From: Yersinia thracica
GTDB taxonomy: Bacteria; Pseudomonadota; Gammaproteobacteria; Enterobacterales; Enterobacteriaceae
Length of the DNA stretch: 38,564 bases
Assembly: GCF_902170565.1 (NCBI RefSeq)
Contig: NZ_CABHXX010000134.1
Location: 1 to 38,564 of the forward strand
Direction: 5' to 3'
A program made the position numbers and the translations under genes. A model generated the notes under the pieces. The model was not told where the DNA came from and made no database searches. It saw only the letters and a program-made list of their open reading frames with translations. Below, piece by piece: positions 8,971 through 19,384 of the stretch (position 1 is its first letter; the number at the start of each line of letters is the position of its first letter).

Positions 8971-9217
8971 AGAGTATCAACCCATCAATTGTGATGACTA
9001 CGATAATCTGGAGCTCGCCTGCCAACATCACCTGATACTGACGTTGAAGTTGAGAGGCGGTGAGCTCGTAGAAGGTAAAGCTAGTGACCTGCTGCTGAGA
9101 AAAAAGGTCGAATACCTGATTGTCGAGCAAGAGGGGACAATACGTGAATTACGTCTTGACCACATAGCCAGCTTCAGTCACCCCGAGATAGGGACTGTAG
9201 TAGTAAGTGCATCATAA
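8963..9217 (+). CDS. rof: Rho-binding antiterminator Rof
   Basis: Rof (YaeO) binds the Rho hexamer near its primary RNA site and reduces Rho-dependent termination. The 84-residue protein is a small Sm-like beta barrel whose family hallmark [15 protein letters not shown] is at the N terminus and [10 protein letters not shown] at the C terminus. An ATG at 8957 is also possible, but the one at 8963 aligns with the E. coli start and gives 84 residues. It overlaps the yaeP end by 8 bases. A hairpin terminator follows at 9234. Confidence 0.94.
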   Translation: MSEEYQPINCDDYDNLELACQHHLILTLKLRGGELVEGKASDLLLRKKVEYLIVEQEGTIRELRLDHIASFSHPEIGTVVVSAS

Positions 9218-9233
9218 TTCTGCACCTTTAACG

Positions 9234-9260
9234 ACGGGCCACTGAAAAGTGACCCGTTTT
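9234..9260 (+). terminator. Rho-independent terminator after rof
   Basis: ACGGGCCACT and AGTGACCCGT pair with one mismatch around a GAAA loop and are followed by TTTTG. The convergent cytochrome gene ends at 9279. Confidence 0.75.
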
Positions 9261-9278
9261 GCATTCAGAGCAGGCTAA

Positions 9279-9590
9279 TTAAGGTTTTAAGCTCGCATAA
9301 TAAGCCGCCAGATCTGAAAAGTCCTCATCAGACAAATTAGCCACATAGGCACGCATCACTTCAGCCTGCCCCCCAGTGCGCGCCCCTTTCTTATAAGCTG
9401 CCAGTGATTGCTCTAAATACATTGCATTTTGTCCTGCAAGATTAGGGTACATAGGCACTGAAACTTTACCCTGTGCACCATGGCAAGCCACACAGCTGGC
9501 TGACTTCGCACGACCGGCTTCTATATCATTTTTTGCCAATACCGAAAAACTACATAAACTGAGTGCCACTATACTAACGACTAATTTCAT
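9279..9590 (-). CDS. Secreted monohaem class I cytochrome c (c-553/c4 type)
   Basis: The 103-residue protein has a Sec signal (residues 1-19, ending VLA) and one haem site CVACH at 33-37. Met79, in [16 protein letters not shown], sits where the axial Met lies in c-553/c4-type cytochromes, and the C-terminal LAAYYASL is typical of them. It should be a periplasmic electron carrier, partner unknown. It lies between rof and tilS, where E. coli has no such gene. A GAGGAG ribosome site precedes the ATG, and it is 25 bases downstream of tilS, so it may be in that transcript. Haem attachment would need the Ccm machinery encoded elsewhere. Confidence 0.85.
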   Translation of the reverse strand: MKLVVSIVALSLCSFSVLAKNDIEAGRAKSASCVACHGAQGKVSVPMYPNLAGQNAMYLEQSLAAYKKGARTGGQAEVMRAYVANLSDEDFSDLAAYYASLKP

Positions 9591-9615
9591 TATTGCTCCT
9601 CAAGAATCAACAACC

Positions 9616-11001
9616 TTATTTGTTCTTATTATTTAATGCCGGTTTGGTCCAATGTAGATGCCAGCACGGGTCGCCTTCATTAACTTGCCCCGCTTGAGTG
9701 ACAAATACACCGGCAGCTGCAATTAATTGCTCGCCAAAATACAGCAGAGGAATACGCTCCCGCTGCCATGGCGGGATACCTAACTCTTGCCATATTTTCT
9801 TGCTTTGACGCGAATGGTGCCGCCCGACAATTTTGATATCCCCTTGCAAGCCAAAGCGAATGCTTATTTCTTCGCCAAGATTGGGAGGCTTAATAGCTTG
9901 CCCGCCCTCGTGCGTAAAACTCAGCACCCCAAGATTGGCAGGCAAAATCAAAGGTGCGGGTACAACCACCGCCTCGTCAGGTGCGACCTGAACTTTAGCC
10001 CAAGACAGATGCGGTATTCGTATCTCTGCCAGTGGTGATAGCAGGTACAAATATTGCCTGAAACGGCGAATCTGATGTATGCCAAGAGTCAATTGAGGCT
10101 CGGCATCCTGTCTGGCCATCGCCACTTCTAACCACAAACGTTGCAGTTGGCTTTGTGATGGCATTGAGGCACCACGCCCTGCCAGCCAACGGCGCAATAT
10201 CGCGGCGCGCTTAGCCTCTGAGGCGAGTAATAACCCCTCGACAGACAGCGCTCCCTCTTCGTTTTGCAGTTGTTGCAGATTATCAGCCAGTAACTCATCC
10301 AATAGTTGCTCTTGCTCAGCACATAAACTGGCACTGCGCGCCGTAGCTTGAGCAAAATGAGGCCAGCGCTGAGTCAACAAAGGTAAGATTCTTAATCGCA
10401 GGAAATTACGGTCAAAGCGATCATCCTGATTACTGTCATCTTCAATCCATTGTAAGTGCTGTGCTTGGGCATAGTTTTCTAACATTTCACGAGAAAATGC
10501 CAATAATGGCCGCCATAGTTGGCTGTGAGCAAAAGGCATTTTAGCCGCCATTGCAGATAAACCCGCCGGGCCACTGCCGCGTTTGAGTGCCAGTAAGAAG
10601 GTTTCACACTGGTCATCTAAATGCTGGGCGGTAAGCAACACTTCATTGGCGGCTAAATGTGAGGTAAAAGCCTCATAACGAGCGGTTCGCGCCGCCGCCT
10701 CAATACCCGCATGGCGCGCATCAATGCTAACGCGCACTACTTCCAGTGGAATTTTCCATTGCCGACACTGTTGCTGGCAATGTTTTACCCAACTATCTGC
10801 CCGTGGGTTTAAACCATGATGAATATGAATAGCGCGAATTATTAAGTCAGGTATAAATTGATCACGCAGGCAAACCAATAAATGCAGCAGCACGCTAGAA
10901 TCCAAACCACCACTAAACCCAACCAGAACATGGCGTTGTTCACCCAATTGCGCGAACAGTGGGTTGAGTAAAACATTGGGTGTCGCAGGAGTGAAGTTCA
11001 T
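9616..11001 (-). CDS. tilS: tRNA(Ile)-lysidine synthetase
   Basis: TilS converts C34 of the AUA-reading tRNA-Ile to lysidine, using ATP and lysine, and so is essential for decoding AUA as isoleucine. The 461-residue protein has the PP-loop motif SGGLDSS at 30-36, the catalytic N-terminal domain, the middle TilS substrate-binding domain, and the C-terminal domain (for example [19 protein letters not shown]). It is longer than E. coli TilS (432). Its ATG follows the yaeR stop by one base, which indicates translational coupling. Confidence 0.95.
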   Translation of the reverse strand: MNFTPATPNVLLNPLFAQLGEQRHVLVGFSGGLDSSVLLHLLVCLRDQFIPDLIIRAIHIHHGLNPRADSWVKHCQQQCRQWKIPLEVVRVSIDARHAGIEAAARTARYEAFTSHLAANEVLLTAQHLDDQCETFLLALKRGSGPAGLSAMAAKMPFAHSQLWRPLLAFSREMLENYAQAQHLQWIEDDSNQDDRFDRNFLRLRILPLLTQRWPHFAQATARSASLCAEQEQLLDELLADNLQQLQNEEGALSVEGLLLASEAKRAAILRRWLAGRGASMPSQSQLQRLWLEVAMARQDAEPQLTLGIHQIRRFRQYLYLLSPLAEIRIPHLSWAKVQVAPDEAVVVPAPLILPANLGVLSFTHEGGQAIKPPNLGEEISIRFGLQGDIKIVGRHHSRQSKKIWQELGIPPWQRERIPLLYFGEQLIAAAGVFVTQAGQVNEGDPCWHLHWTKPALNNKNK

Positions 11002-11002
11002 C

Positions 11003-11401
11003 TTATTCCGCTATCAATTCATAGAGCTCCAGAGGTAAACCATCTGGATCATTAAAGAAAGTAAAACGTGATTGTGTATAGGGATCAATGCGAACTGCTT
11101 CGCAAATCACACCAGCGGCGTCAAGTTCTTGTATCGCCAGTTCAATATCATCAACCTGAAAAGCCAAATGCCGTAAGCCGCATGCTTCTGGGCGGCTAGG
11201 CCGTGGTGCCGGAGAGGGAAAGGAGAATAGCTCAATCGTATACTGGCCGTTTAGCGCCAAATCCGCTTTCCACGAGTCCCGCGCTTCGCGATAAACTTCA
11301 CTCAGGAGGCTAAAACCCAGTATTTCACAGTAGAATTTTTTGCTTGCCTGATAATCTGAGCCAATGATCGCAATATGATGAACCTGACGTATAACTAACA
11401 T
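11003..11401 (-). CDS. yaeR: VOC (glyoxalase/dioxygenase) family protein YaeR
   Basis: This 132-residue protein is a single vicinal-oxygen-chelate domain. The N-terminal [12 protein letters not shown] and central [12 protein letters not shown] supply histidines, and the C-terminal GLPLELYE supplies a glutamate, that usually bind a divalent metal. E. coli YaeR (129 residues) has the same sequence pattern, but the substrate is not established; glyoxalase activity should not be assumed. It is the first gene of the leftward yaeR-tilS pair and is divergent from the toxin locus. Confidence 0.92.
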   Translation of the reverse strand: MLVIRQVHHIAIIGSDYQASKKFYCEILGFSLLSEVYREARDSWKADLALNGQYTIELFSFPSPAPRPSRPEACGLRHLAFQVDDIELAIQELDAAGVICEAVRIDPYTQSRFTFFNDPDGLPLELYELIAE

Positions 11402-11680
11402 ATCTCATCCTAAGTTAACTCTGTATTATTTGCATGTCACTATTGATATCACCGGTCAGTCCACTCGGCACTTATACAATAGTAATACTAAAAACAAAAT
11501 ATTCATAATTAATCATTCACTAAAACATAACTATATTCAACGCGTCATGAGAATATATTAAATGACATATGAACAACTATTTTTATATAAATCCCCATCA
11601 GCATCCTGTGCTATGTTCTAATTTTGAAAATAATAGCACCAGGACATCAATAAAAAATAAATGAATTTTGCGAGGTGAAA
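11402..11680 (+). promoter_or_regulatory. AT-rich regulatory region before the toxin genes
   Basis: This 279-base stretch between yaeR and the toxin A gene is visibly richer in A and T than its neighbours, with no open frame of note. It contains an extended -10-like TGCTATGTT at 11609-11617, about 65 bases before the A-subunit start, without a clear -35, and short A/T dyads near 11550-11572 of the ATAT-N10-ATAT form that a LysR-type protein could use. Y. enterocolitica ytxAB is induced by the LysR-type regulator YtxR. That these dyads are its sites is inference. Confidence 0.4.
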
Positions 11681-12586
11681 ATGACAAGTTTTACAAAGGT
11701 GTATATAGAGTTTAGTAAAGTTTTATTTTTAATTACTATTGCTTCTGCCAGTTTACCGGCACTTGCTATTAGCCCAGTGAATATTGTTTATCGAGTAGAT
11801 AACCGCCCCCCAGAAGAAATAACCTTGGTGGGGGGGATGTTCCCCTACTTTCATTTACTTCATAGTAATGATTTATTGGAACATTTCACAGGAGAGGCAC
11901 CAGAGGGTTATACCAGTGGTTTTGTTTCAACCACCTCTTTATTAGAACATGCTATCGAACATTCTATTTTTGAATTCGACATTGACAGTAATGGTTTATA
12001 TGCAGGTGATTTTGAGACTTATCTATATGCAATTCGCCCGGCAGCTAACTTCTATAATGTCGACGAGTCCATTGCCCATGCCAGAGATACTTCACCCGTT
12101 AACTCCTATCAGTACACTATGTTGCGTGATGCTCTGGAAGAGTGGGGTGGCATGGAAGAATGGGTGGCCTATGGTGGTTTTGTACATAACCGGATTATGT
12201 CGTATGCCCCGATTAATGCGGATTTACTGAATCAGCATTACCAAACTGGCGCTATGAATTCAGACATTTTTTGGGCTACACGCTGGCATTCTAACCCTTC
12301 ATATTCGCCTCAATTTGATCATAACCAAAGTTCCTCCGAAGCTTACCCAACCGTTGGTACGCCAAATGGGTTCATTATTATGGCCCAGAATGATACCGGG
12401 CAACAATTGCCACTGTCAGTGGTTACAGGAACTGCATGTAATGATAGTCAAAATATAAATAACTTAATAATGAAGAGAGATATTCCAGCAAAAAACGCCT
12501 GCCTTAATAAGGGGTTTTCCACTGTGAAGTATTTTTACAATAAAAAAACACTGGCTGCCATATTACGATTACTGCCCCTGGATTAA
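11681..12586 (+). CDS. ytxA: Pertussis-like ADP-ribosyltransferase toxin A subunit (YtxA-like)
   Basis: The 301-residue protein has a signal peptide (about residues 1-29, ending ALA) and a mature part like pertussis toxin S1 and ArtA. YRVDNRPPEE at 37-46 matches the S1 NAD-binding motif YRYDSRPPED with Arg38. FVSTTS at 81-86 is the STS strand. Glu160 in EEWVA aligns with the S1 catalytic glutamate; the residue two before it is Met, not Gln. Near the C terminus Cys253 and Cys274 bracket a basic Lys265-Arg266, like the nickable A1/A2 loop of cholera-type toxins, and the last residues form a hydrophobic A2-like tail. I use the ATG at 11681 because GAGG lies 5 bases before it. The gene is AT-rich and is followed by a B-subunit candidate. 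Target (probably a G protein) is inferred from the family. Confidence 0.85.
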   Translation: MTSFTKVYIEFSKVLFLITIASASLPALAISPVNIVYRVDNRPPEEITLVGGMFPYFHLLHSNDLLEHFTGEAPEGYTSGFVSTTSLLEHAIEHSIFEFDIDSNGLYAGDFETYLYAIRPAANFYNVDESIAHARDTSPVNSYQYTMLRDALEEWGGMEEWVAYGGFVHNRIMSYAPINADLLNQHYQTGAMNSDIFWATRWHSNPSYSPQFDHNQSSSEAYPTVGTPNGFIIMAQNDTGQQLPLSVVTGTACNDSQNINNLIMKRDIPAKNACLNKGFSTVKYFYNKKTLAAILRLLPLD

Positions 12587-12635
12587 TGGCTAAAGATAAT
12601 AACCATTTCGCTACTAGAACTGATAAGGATGTTTT

Positions 12636-12974
12636 ATGATTAAATTAATCGCCGCTACTGTAACGATATTATTGTGCCAACCTGCTTTTTCCGAATATAA
12701 ATTAGTGGGGAAAATTAACGGCCTACGTCATTCAGAAGAAAACTGTCATATTTCAATTAAAACCAATACTATGCCTGGTTACAGTAATATTTGGCACTAC
12801 ATAGAGAAAGAGAAAATTTGTAAGTTAGCACAGTTAGCTTATGTATTAGGGAAAGATATCACTATTGATGCTCAGGAAAACTCTAACCCAGACTATGCAA
12901 GTACAATAGTTGATATAGCGGTGACTGATACAACCATTCAATGGCCGCCCTATAATAAATCTAATCATAATTAA
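12636..12974 (+). CDS. ytxB: Small secreted protein, probable toxin B subunit (YtxB-like)
   Basis: The 112-residue product has a clear signal peptide (residues 1-19, AFS before Glu20), leaving a mature protein of about 93 residues with two cysteines, Cys37 and Cys62, that could form one disulfide. Size, secretion and position 49 bases after the A-subunit gene fit a receptor-binding B subunit of an AB5 toxin. I see no strong sequence match to the cholera, Shiga or subtilase B subunits, so the OB-fold and pentamer are inference. The ribosome site AAGGA precedes the ATG. The gene is AT-rich like its partner and ends at a shared terminator with accA. Confidence 0.65.
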   Translation: MIKLIAATVTILLCQPAFSEYKLVGKINGLRHSEENCHISIKTNTMPGYSNIWHYIEKEKICKLAQLAYVLGKDITIDAQENSNPDYASTIVDIAVTDTTIQWPPYNKSNHN

Positions 12975-12980
12975 ATATAA

Positions 12981-13011
12981 AAAATCCGGTGCTAACTCAG
13001 CACCGGATTTT
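12981..13011. terminator. Bidirectional terminator between toxin genes and accA
   Basis: A perfect 13-base stem, AAAATCCGGTGCT with AGCACCGGATTTT, encloses a 5-base loop and has T runs on both strands. It ends the rightward toxin transcript, and lies just past the end of the leftward accA gene. Confidence 0.9.
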
Positions 13012-13037
13012 CAAATATCATTTTTTATGCCATTGAC

Positions 13038-13997
13038 TCAGCAATAACCATAATTCATCAGACGTTGATAACGACGATTTAATAACTCTTCGTCATTCAG
13101 AACATCCAGATCACTAAGATCAGCCAGAAGCTGTGCTTTCAGTGAAGCGGCAATCGCCAGGTAATCACGATGTGCTCCTCCTAAAGGCTCAGGAATGACG
13201 GAGTCAATCATTTTCAGTTCTTTCAAACGGTGAGCGGTAATACCCATGGCTTCTGCGGCTAAAGGCGCTTTATCCGCACTTTTCCACAAAATAGACGCAC
13301 AGCCTTCTGGGGAGATAACAGAATAAGTGCTGTATTGCAGCATATTCACTTTATCACCTACACCAATTGCCAAGGCACCGCCGGAACCCCCTTCGCCAAT
13401 GACAGTACAAACGATAGGCACATTCAGGCGTGACATTTCACGTAAGTTACGAGCAATGGCTTCAGATTGACCGCGTTCTTCTGCGCCGACACCGGGGTAC
13501 GCCCCTGGTGTATCAATGAAAGTAATGATTGGCAGTTTAAAGCGCTCAGCCATTTCCATCAGACGCAATGCTTTACGATAACCTTCTGGTGCTGGCATCC
13601 CAAAGTTACGACGAATCTTCTCTTTGGTTTCACGGCCTTTTTGGTGACCAATGATCATCACCGGGCGACCGTCCAGACGTGCGATCCCACCAACGATAGC
13701 TTTATCGTCAGCATAGGCGCGATCACCGGCCAGCTCTTCGAAATCGGTAAAGATATTAGCGATATAATCCAGGGTATAAGGACGACGAGGATGGCGTGCC
13801 AATTGGGCAATTTGCCATGCACCGAGATCCGAGAATATCTTCCGCGTCAGCTCGACACTTTTCTCACGTAGACGCTGAACCTCTTCGTCCAGATTAATAT
13901 CTAATTTTTCGTCTTGACGGCTGACTGCGGTCAGCGAGTCAATTTTCGCTTCCAGCTCTGCAATCGGCTGTTCAAAATCAAGAAAATTCAGACTCAT
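13038..13997 (-). CDS. accA: Acetyl-CoA carboxylase carboxyltransferase subunit alpha
   Basis: AccA forms, with AccD, the carboxyltransferase that moves the carboxyl group from biotin to acetyl-CoA to make malonyl-CoA, the first committed step of fatty acid synthesis. The 319-residue protein has the length of E. coli AccA and its conserved features, such as [18 protein letters not shown] at the N terminus and the oxyanion-hole region [15 protein letters not shown] near residue 200. It lies 12 bases after dnaE in the leftward block and is probably its last gene. In E. coli ldcC follows accA; here the toxin island does. Confidence 0.97.
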   Translation of the reverse strand: MSLNFLDFEQPIAELEAKIDSLTAVSRQDEKLDINLDEEVQRLREKSVELTRKIFSDLGAWQIAQLARHPRRPYTLDYIANIFTDFEELAGDRAYADDKAIVGGIARLDGRPVMIIGHQKGRETKEKIRRNFGMPAPEGYRKALRLMEMAERFKLPIITFIDTPGAYPGVGAEERGQSEAIARNLREMSRLNVPIVCTVIGEGGSGGALAIGVGDKVNMLQYSTYSVISPEGCASILWKSADKAPLAAEAMGITAHRLKELKMIDSVIPEPLGGAHRDYLAIAASLKAQLLADLSDLDVLNDEELLNRRYQRLMNYGYC

Positions 13998-14009
13998 AGC
14001 ATTCCTATT

Positions 14010-17000
14010 TTAGTCAAATTCCAGTTCCACCTGCTCATTACCTACCAACGTTCGCAAATCTATCAATAAGCGATCGGTGGGCGTCACGCGCCATGTGGCT
14101 CCAAACCGCAGCCGGGCGCGAGCATCTTCCCGTTGGTAATAAAGATGCACTGGGATCGTCCCCGCTCGATGGGGTTCCAACGACTGACGGAGACGGTTCA
14201 AAAGCTGGTCATCAATTTGCCTGTCAGTCAGCGATATAGCAAGCCCACGGGCATATTTTTCACGAGCTTCACTGATGTCCATTAACTCACGGGCGGTCAT
14301 TTTAAGTCCACCACTAAAGTCATCAAAGCTGACCTGTCCGGTGGCTATCAGGATACGGTCTTTTTCCAACAAATGCTGATATTTTTCCAAGGCATCGGTG
14401 AATAGCATGACTTCAAGACGCCCAGAACGGTCATCCAATGTACAAATGCCAATACGATTTCCGCGTTTTGTCACCATAACCCTCGACGCGATAACCAGCC
14501 CCGCAGCCATGGTCATTTTGCCCCGATCCGTCGGGTGCATATCTTTCAAACGCAGCCCGCCGGCATAACGTTCTATTTCCTTAAGATATTGGGTGATGGG
14601 GTGGCCGGTCAGGTACAGCCCCAACGTTTCCCGCTCACCGTCTAAAACAATCTGTTCCTGCCACGGCGGCACATTAGCATAAGATTGCTCAACCTGCTCA
14701 GGAGCATCTGCTAATACACCAAACATATCAACCTGACCAATGGCTTCTGCCTTAGCATGTTGGTCGGCGGCTTTTAATGCTTCGCCCAGCGAACTCATTA
14801 ATGCAGCGCGGTGCGGCCCCAGACGGTCAAAGGCACCGGACATAATAAGCTTTTCTAAAATCCGGCGATTAAGTTTTTTAGTATCGACTCTGGCACATAA
14901 ATCAAACAGCTCTTTGAAGTAGCCGCCTTCTTTGCGGGCTTCCAACATGGCCTCAATCGGCCCCTCGCCGACACCTTTAATCGCGCCGATACCATAAACA
15001 ATCTCGCCTTCATCATTAACATGAAAATGATACAGGCCGCTGTTGATATCAGGAGGCAAAATCTTCAGCCCCATTCGCCAGCACTCATCGACCAGACCCA
15101 CCACCTTATCGGTGTTATCCATATCGGCCGTCATTACCGCCGCCATAAACTCCGCCGGATAATGGGCTTTCAACCACAAAGTTTGGTAAGAAACCAAAGC
15201 ATAAGCGGCGGAGTGTGACTTGTTAAAACCGTAACCAGCAAATTTCTCTACCAGGTCAAAAATCTTAATCGCCAGTTCACCCTCGACCCCCTGGCTTTTC
15301 GCACCATCTTCAAATATAGAGCGCTGTTTCGCCATTTCCTCTGGGTTCTTCTTACCCATCGCACGCCGCAACATATCCGCGCCGCCGAGTGAATAACCAG
15401 ACAAAACCTGAGCAATCTGCATAACCTGTTCTTGATATAAAATGATGCCATAGGTTGGCTCAAGAACTGGTTTTAGTGATTCATGCTGCCATTCAATGTC
15501 AGGATAGGATATTGCTTCACGGCCATGTTTGCGGTCAATGAAGTTATCAACCATCCCTGATTGCAATGGGCCGGGGCGGAATAATGCCACCAACGCGATC
15601 ATATCTTCGAAGCAGTCAGGTTTTAGGCGCTTAATAAGATCCTTCATACCTCTGGATTCAAGCTGGAATACCGCCGTCGTTTCAGAACGTTGTAGCATAT
15701 CGAAGCTTTTTTTATCATCCAGCGGAATAGAGGCGATATCAATCGGCTCTAACCCGGTTTTCGCGCGCCGGGCGTTGATCATCTCCAATGCCCAGTTAAT
15801 GATAGTGAGTGTTCGCAAACCCAAGAAGTCGAACTTCACCAACCCGGCATATTCCACATCATTCTTATCGAACTGAGTAACCGGGTTATTCCCTTCTGCA
15901 TCGCAGTATAGCGGGGCAAAATCGGTAATTTTTGTTGGTGCGATAACCACCCCACCGGCATGTTTACCAGCGTTGCGCGTTACCCCTTCCAACTTACGCG
16001 CCATATCAATTAGCGCTCTAACTTCTTCATCTGCCTCATAGATTTCAGGCAGTTGCGGTTCCGCAGCGAATGCTTTCTCTAGCGTCATGCCTGGATCTGG
16101 CGGGACTAACTTTGAGATACGGTCAACGAAACCATAAGGATGGCCCAAGACTCGGCCCACATCGCGGATGACCGCTTTGGCTGCCATGGTACCAAAGGTA
16201 ATTATCTGAGAAACAGCATCACGGCCATACATTTCAGCCACATGTTCAATGACCAGATCGCGTTTTTCCATGCAGAAGTCAACGTCGAAGTCGGGCATTG
16301 ATACACGTTCGGGGTTTAGAAAACGTTCGAATAGCAGGTCAAATTCCAGTGGATCGAGATCGGTAATTTTCAGCGCATAAGCCACCAAAGAACCCGCACC
16401 AGAACCGCGCCCCGGCCCTACCGGCACGCCGTTATCTTTTGACCACTGGATAAATTCCATTACAATCAAGAAGTAACCAGGGAAGCCCATCTGGTTAATA
16501 ACTTTTAGTTCAATTTCCAGACGTTCATCATATTCAGGGCGTTTTTGTACCCGAACTTCAGGGTCAGGGAATAGGAATTCCAACCGCTCTTCTAAACCTT
16601 GTTTAGACTTTTCAACCAGAAAGTCTTCTGTGCTCATATCGCCGGTGGGGAATTGCGGTAGGAAATACTCACCAAGCCGGATAGTCACATTACAACGTTT
16701 GGCTATTTCAACACTGTTAATCAGCGCCTCAGGAATATCCGCGAAAAGCTCGCACATCTGCTCTTCATCGCGCATAAATTGCTGGGGGCTATAATTCTTA
16801 GGCCGCTTAGGGTCAACCAATGTAAAACCGTCATGAATAGCCACGCGGATCTCATGGGCATCAAAGTCAGATTCATCGATAAAACGCACATCATTGGTCG
16901 CGACTACCGGCAAGCCACGCTCAGTTGCTAATGCTACAGCGGCATGCAGGTAGTTTTCTTCATCCGGGCGGCCAGTCCGAATTAATTCCAGATAGTAGCA

Positions 17001-17492
17001 GCCAGGAAAATGCTCTTGATAAAACTCAAGGCACAAATCAACCTGAGCATGATTACCCCGCAGAATAAACTTGCCAACATCCCCCATCCGACCACCAGAC
17101 AGCAGAATCAGGCCTTGTTTATGTTTAATCAGCCAGTCACGGTCAATGATAGGGCCTGCTGCGCCATATCCGCGTTGATAAGCTTCAGATATCAGCAAAG
17201 TAAGGTTTTGATAACCTTCATTATTACGTGCCAGAACAGTGAGGTGAGCTAATTCATCACCTAAAATTTCACTTTGCACGTAAAAGTCTGCGCCAATGAT
17301 GGGTTTAATCCCAGCACCATGAGCGCTACCGTAGAATTTTACCAAGCCACATAGGTTGGTAAAGTCGGTAATGGCCAGAGCGGGCATGCCTAAGGCGGCA
17401 GCTCTCTTCACCAAGGGTCCAATCTTGGCTAATCCATCGATCATGGAGTAATCGCTATGAACACGCAGGTGGACAAAACGAGGTTCGGCCAT
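14010..17492 (-). CDS. dnaE: DNA polymerase III subunit alpha
   Basis: DnaE is the replicative DNA polymerase of the holoenzyme. I use the ATG at 17492, which begins [16 protein letters not shown], gives 1160 residues as in E. coli, and is 11 codons inside a longer open frame. The N-terminal PHP domain (residues ~5-270) is followed by the palm with catalytic aspartates in PDFDVDF near 400-405, a third Asp in FDFLGLRTL, and the C-terminal region with the sliding-clamp motif QVDMFG near 920 (QADMF in E. coli), an OB fold and the tau-binding tail. It sits between rnhB and accA as in E. coli. Confidence 0.98.
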   Translation of the reverse strand: MAEPRFVHLRVHSDYSMIDGLAKIGPLVKRAAALGMPALAITDFTNLCGLVKFYGSAHGAGIKPIIGADFYVQSEILGDELAHLTVLARNNEGYQNLTLLISEAYQRGYGAAGPIIDRDWLIKHKQGLILLSGGRMGDVGKFILRGNHAQVDLCLEFYQEHFPGCYYLELIRTGRPDEENYLHAAVALATERGLPVVATNDVRFIDESDFDAHEIRVAIHDGFTLVDPKRPKNYSPQQFMRDEEQMCELFADIPEALINSVEIAKRCNVTIRLGEYFLPQFPTGDMSTEDFLVEKSKQGLEERLEFLFPDPEVRVQKRPEYDERLEIELKVINQMGFPGYFLIVMEFIQWSKDNGVPVGPGRGSGAGSLVAYALKITDLDPLEFDLLFERFLNPERVSMPDFDVDFCMEKRDLVIEHVAEMYGRDAVSQIITFGTMAAKAVIRDVGRVLGHPYGFVDRISKLVPPDPGMTLEKAFAAEPQLPEIYEADEEVRALIDMARKLEGVTRNAGKHAGGVVIAPTKITDFAPLYCDAEGNNPVTQFDKNDVEYAGLVKFDFLGLRTLTIINWALEMINARRAKTGLEPIDIASIPLDDKKSFDMLQRSETTAVFQLESRGMKDLIKRLKPDCFEDMIALVALFRPGPLQSGMVDNFIDRKHGREAISYPDIEWQHESLKPVLEPTYGIILYQEQVMQIAQVLSGYSLGGADMLRRAMGKKNPEEMAKQRSIFEDGAKSQGVEGELAIKIFDLVEKFAGYGFNKSHSAAYALVSYQTLWLKAHYPAEFMAAVMTADMDNTDKVVGLVDECWRMGLKILPPDINSGLYHFHVNDEGEIVYGIGAIKGVGEGPIEAMLEARKEGGYFKELFDLCARVDTKKLNRRILEKLIMSGAFDRLGPHRAALMSSLGEALKAADQHAKAEAIGQVDMFGVLADAPEQVEQSYANVPPWQEQIVLDGERETLGLYLTGHPITQYLKEIERYAGGLRLKDMHPTDRGKMTMAAGLVIASRVMVTKRGNRIGICTLDDRSGRLEVMLFTDALEKYQHLLEKDRILIATGQVSFDDFSGGLKMTARELMDISEAREKYARGLAISLTDRQIDDQLLNRLRQSLEPHRAGTIPVHLYYQREDARARLRFGATWRVTPTDRLLIDLRTLVGNEQVELEFD

Positions 17493-17603
17493 ATCCAGAT
17501 ACCAGAAATTAGTGGATTGAATCATATCCCCAGCGATTCATTGCCAAGGAATCATATACATACGTTATGGATGTTGCTTTATTTTATAGATGCAAGTCAC
17601 TGT

Positions 17604-18200
17604 TTACACTAAACCCAGCACACGTTTAACCGGGCCAAAACTGCGCCGATGATGTTCAGTTGCACCCAAAGTTGCCAATTTTTCCAAATGGACAGCGGTT
17701 GGATAACCTTTGTGTTGCGCGAAACCATATCCGGGAAATTGAAGATCCAGCTCAGTCATTTCGCGATCACGGGTTACTTTAGCCAGAATTGAAGCGGCGC
17801 TTATCTCAGCTACCCGACTGTCACCTTTCACTACAGCCAATGACGGCATAACCAGCTTCGGGCACCGATTACCGTCAATCAAGACATAATCGGGGGTTAT
17901 ATGCAGCCCTGCTACCGCCCTTTGCATTGCCAGCATAGTTGCGTGCAATATATTTAGATGATCAATTTCTTCTGGCTCAGCGCGACCAAGGCTCCATGAT
18001 AAGGCCTTGTCTGTAATTTCGTCATAAAGTGATAAACGGCGCTTTTCACTCAGTTTTTTTGAGTCAGCTAAGCCCGCAATTGGCCGTTTCGGATCGAGAA
18101 TAACTGCAGCGGTAACAACGGCCCCCACTAAAGGGCCACGGCCCACTTCATCCACACCCGCAATCAAGTTTGCTTGTGGATAAATAAAAATATCAGTCAT
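17604..18200 (-). CDS. rnhB: Ribonuclease HII
   Basis: RnhB cuts the RNA strand of RNA-DNA hybrids and nicks at single ribonucleotides in DNA. The 198-residue protein has the N-terminal [12 protein letters not shown] motif (Asp16 and Glu17 of the DEDD active site), the basic SKKLSEKRR, a second acidic residue in VLIDGNRCP and the C-terminal HKGYPT. The ATG overlaps the lpxB stop by 4 bases (ATGA), so coupling is expected. Length matches E. coli (198). Confidence 0.97.
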   Translation of the reverse strand: MTDIFIYPQANLIAGVDEVGRGPLVGAVVTAAVILDPKRPIAGLADSKKLSEKRRLSLYDEITDKALSWSLGRAEPEEIDHLNILHATMLAMQRAVAGLHITPDYVLIDGNRCPKLVMPSLAVVKGDSRVAEISAASILAKVTRDREMTELDLQFPGYGFAQHKGYPTAVHLEKLATLGATEHHRRSFGPVKRVLGLV

Positions 18201-19381
18201 CGTCCGGCTAACTCCAATACAGCCTGTGCCGCCTGTTCATCCGCACCACAGCGGATGCTCTGATGTAAGATCAGGAAGCGCTCTTTTAAGGCCTCAACCG
18301 CCTCTCCACCTTGCAATAAAGGCAGCAGCGCATCTGCTAGTTTCTGCGGTTGACACTCTTGTTGCAACAACTCTGTCACTAGCTCTTCACCAGCCAACAA
18401 ATTGGGCAATGAGACATAAGGAGTTTTAACCAACCGCTCGGCTAACCAGAATGTGAAAGGTTTCATACGATAACCAACTACCATTGGGCACTTGGCCAAC
18501 ATGCATTCTAATGCAGCAGTACCGGAAGCCAGTAACGTCGCATCAGCAGAAATCATCGCCAGACGGGCATTGCCATCAAGTAAATGTACTGACAGATCCG
18601 GGGTAACTTCGGCCTTAATTCGCTCGAATTGCTCACGGCGCTTGCTATTCACCAGCGGAACCAGCACTTCCAGATTGGGCAGTTGTTGCTTCAGAATGGC
18701 TGCGGTGCGCAGGAAGTCACCACTGAGCATTTCGACTTCAGAATGGCGACTACCCGGCAATAAAGCCAGACAAGGTGTATTGGGTGCAATACCAAGCTCA
18801 GCTTTTGCCGCGTGTTTATCGGGAGCCAATGGCATAGTGTCCGCCATGGTATGGCCGATAAAACGGCAGGGAACATTAAAACGATCGTAAAACGCTTTTT
18901 CAAAAGGAAGGAAGGCGAGCACCATATCGGTCGCTTTGCCAATTTTGAAAACACGTTTTTGCCGCCAGGCCCACACGGATGGGCTGACATAATGAACGGT
19001 TCGTATGCCACGCTGTTTCAAGCGCCCTTCGAGGGTAATATTGAAATCAGGAGCATCGATACCGACAAAAACATCCGGCGATAGCTCGCTAAAACGCTGA
19101 GTCAGCTCTTTTCGGATTTTCAGTAGACGTGGCAGGCGCTCTAACACTTCAACAACGCCCATCACTGCCAACTCTTCCATTTCAAACCAGGCTTCACATC
19201 CTTCAGCTTGCATCAGCGGCCCTGCTACACCAACAAAGCGAGCATCAGGAACCTGAGCTTTCAGCGCACGAATCAATCCTGCACCTAAGATGTCGCCGGA
19301 GGTTTCACCGGCGACTAAACCTATAGTTAAAGGACGCCCGCCGCTTGACGGTCGATCAACAGATAATGGGCTATTTTGCAT
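18197..19381 (-). CDS. lpxB: Lipid-A-disaccharide synthase
   Basis: LpxB joins UDP-2,3-diacylglucosamine and lipid X to form the disaccharide of lipid A at the inner face of the cytoplasmic membrane. The 394-residue protein is a GT-B enzyme of family GT19; family motifs include the N-terminal [16 protein letters not shown] and the central [12 protein letters not shown] near residue 208. E. coli LpxB is 382. Its start is 3 bases after the lpxA stop and its end overlaps rnhB. Confidence 0.97.
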   Translation of the reverse strand: MQNSPLSVDRPSSGGRPLTIGLVAGETSGDILGAGLIRALKAQVPDARFVGVAGPLMQAEGCEAWFEMEELAVMGVVEVLERLPRLLKIRKELTQRFSELSPDVFVGIDAPDFNITLEGRLKQRGIRTVHYVSPSVWAWRQKRVFKIGKATDMVLAFLPFEKAFYDRFNVPCRFIGHTMADTMPLAPDKHAAKAELGIAPNTPCLALLPGSRHSEVEMLSGDFLRTAAILKQQLPNLEVLVPLVNSKRREQFERIKAEVTPDLSVHLLDGNARLAMISADATLLASGTAALECMLAKCPMVVGYRMKPFTFWLAERLVKTPYVSLPNLLAGEELVTELLQQECQPQKLADALLPLLQGGEAVEALKERFLILHQSIRCGADEQAAQAVLELAGR

Positions 19382-19384
19382 AAG

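Noticed and set aside
11949-12230. Alternative frame of 93 codons inside the toxin A gene
   Set aside because: It overlaps the well-supported toxin A frame, whose signal peptide and motifs are continuous, so it is a shadow.
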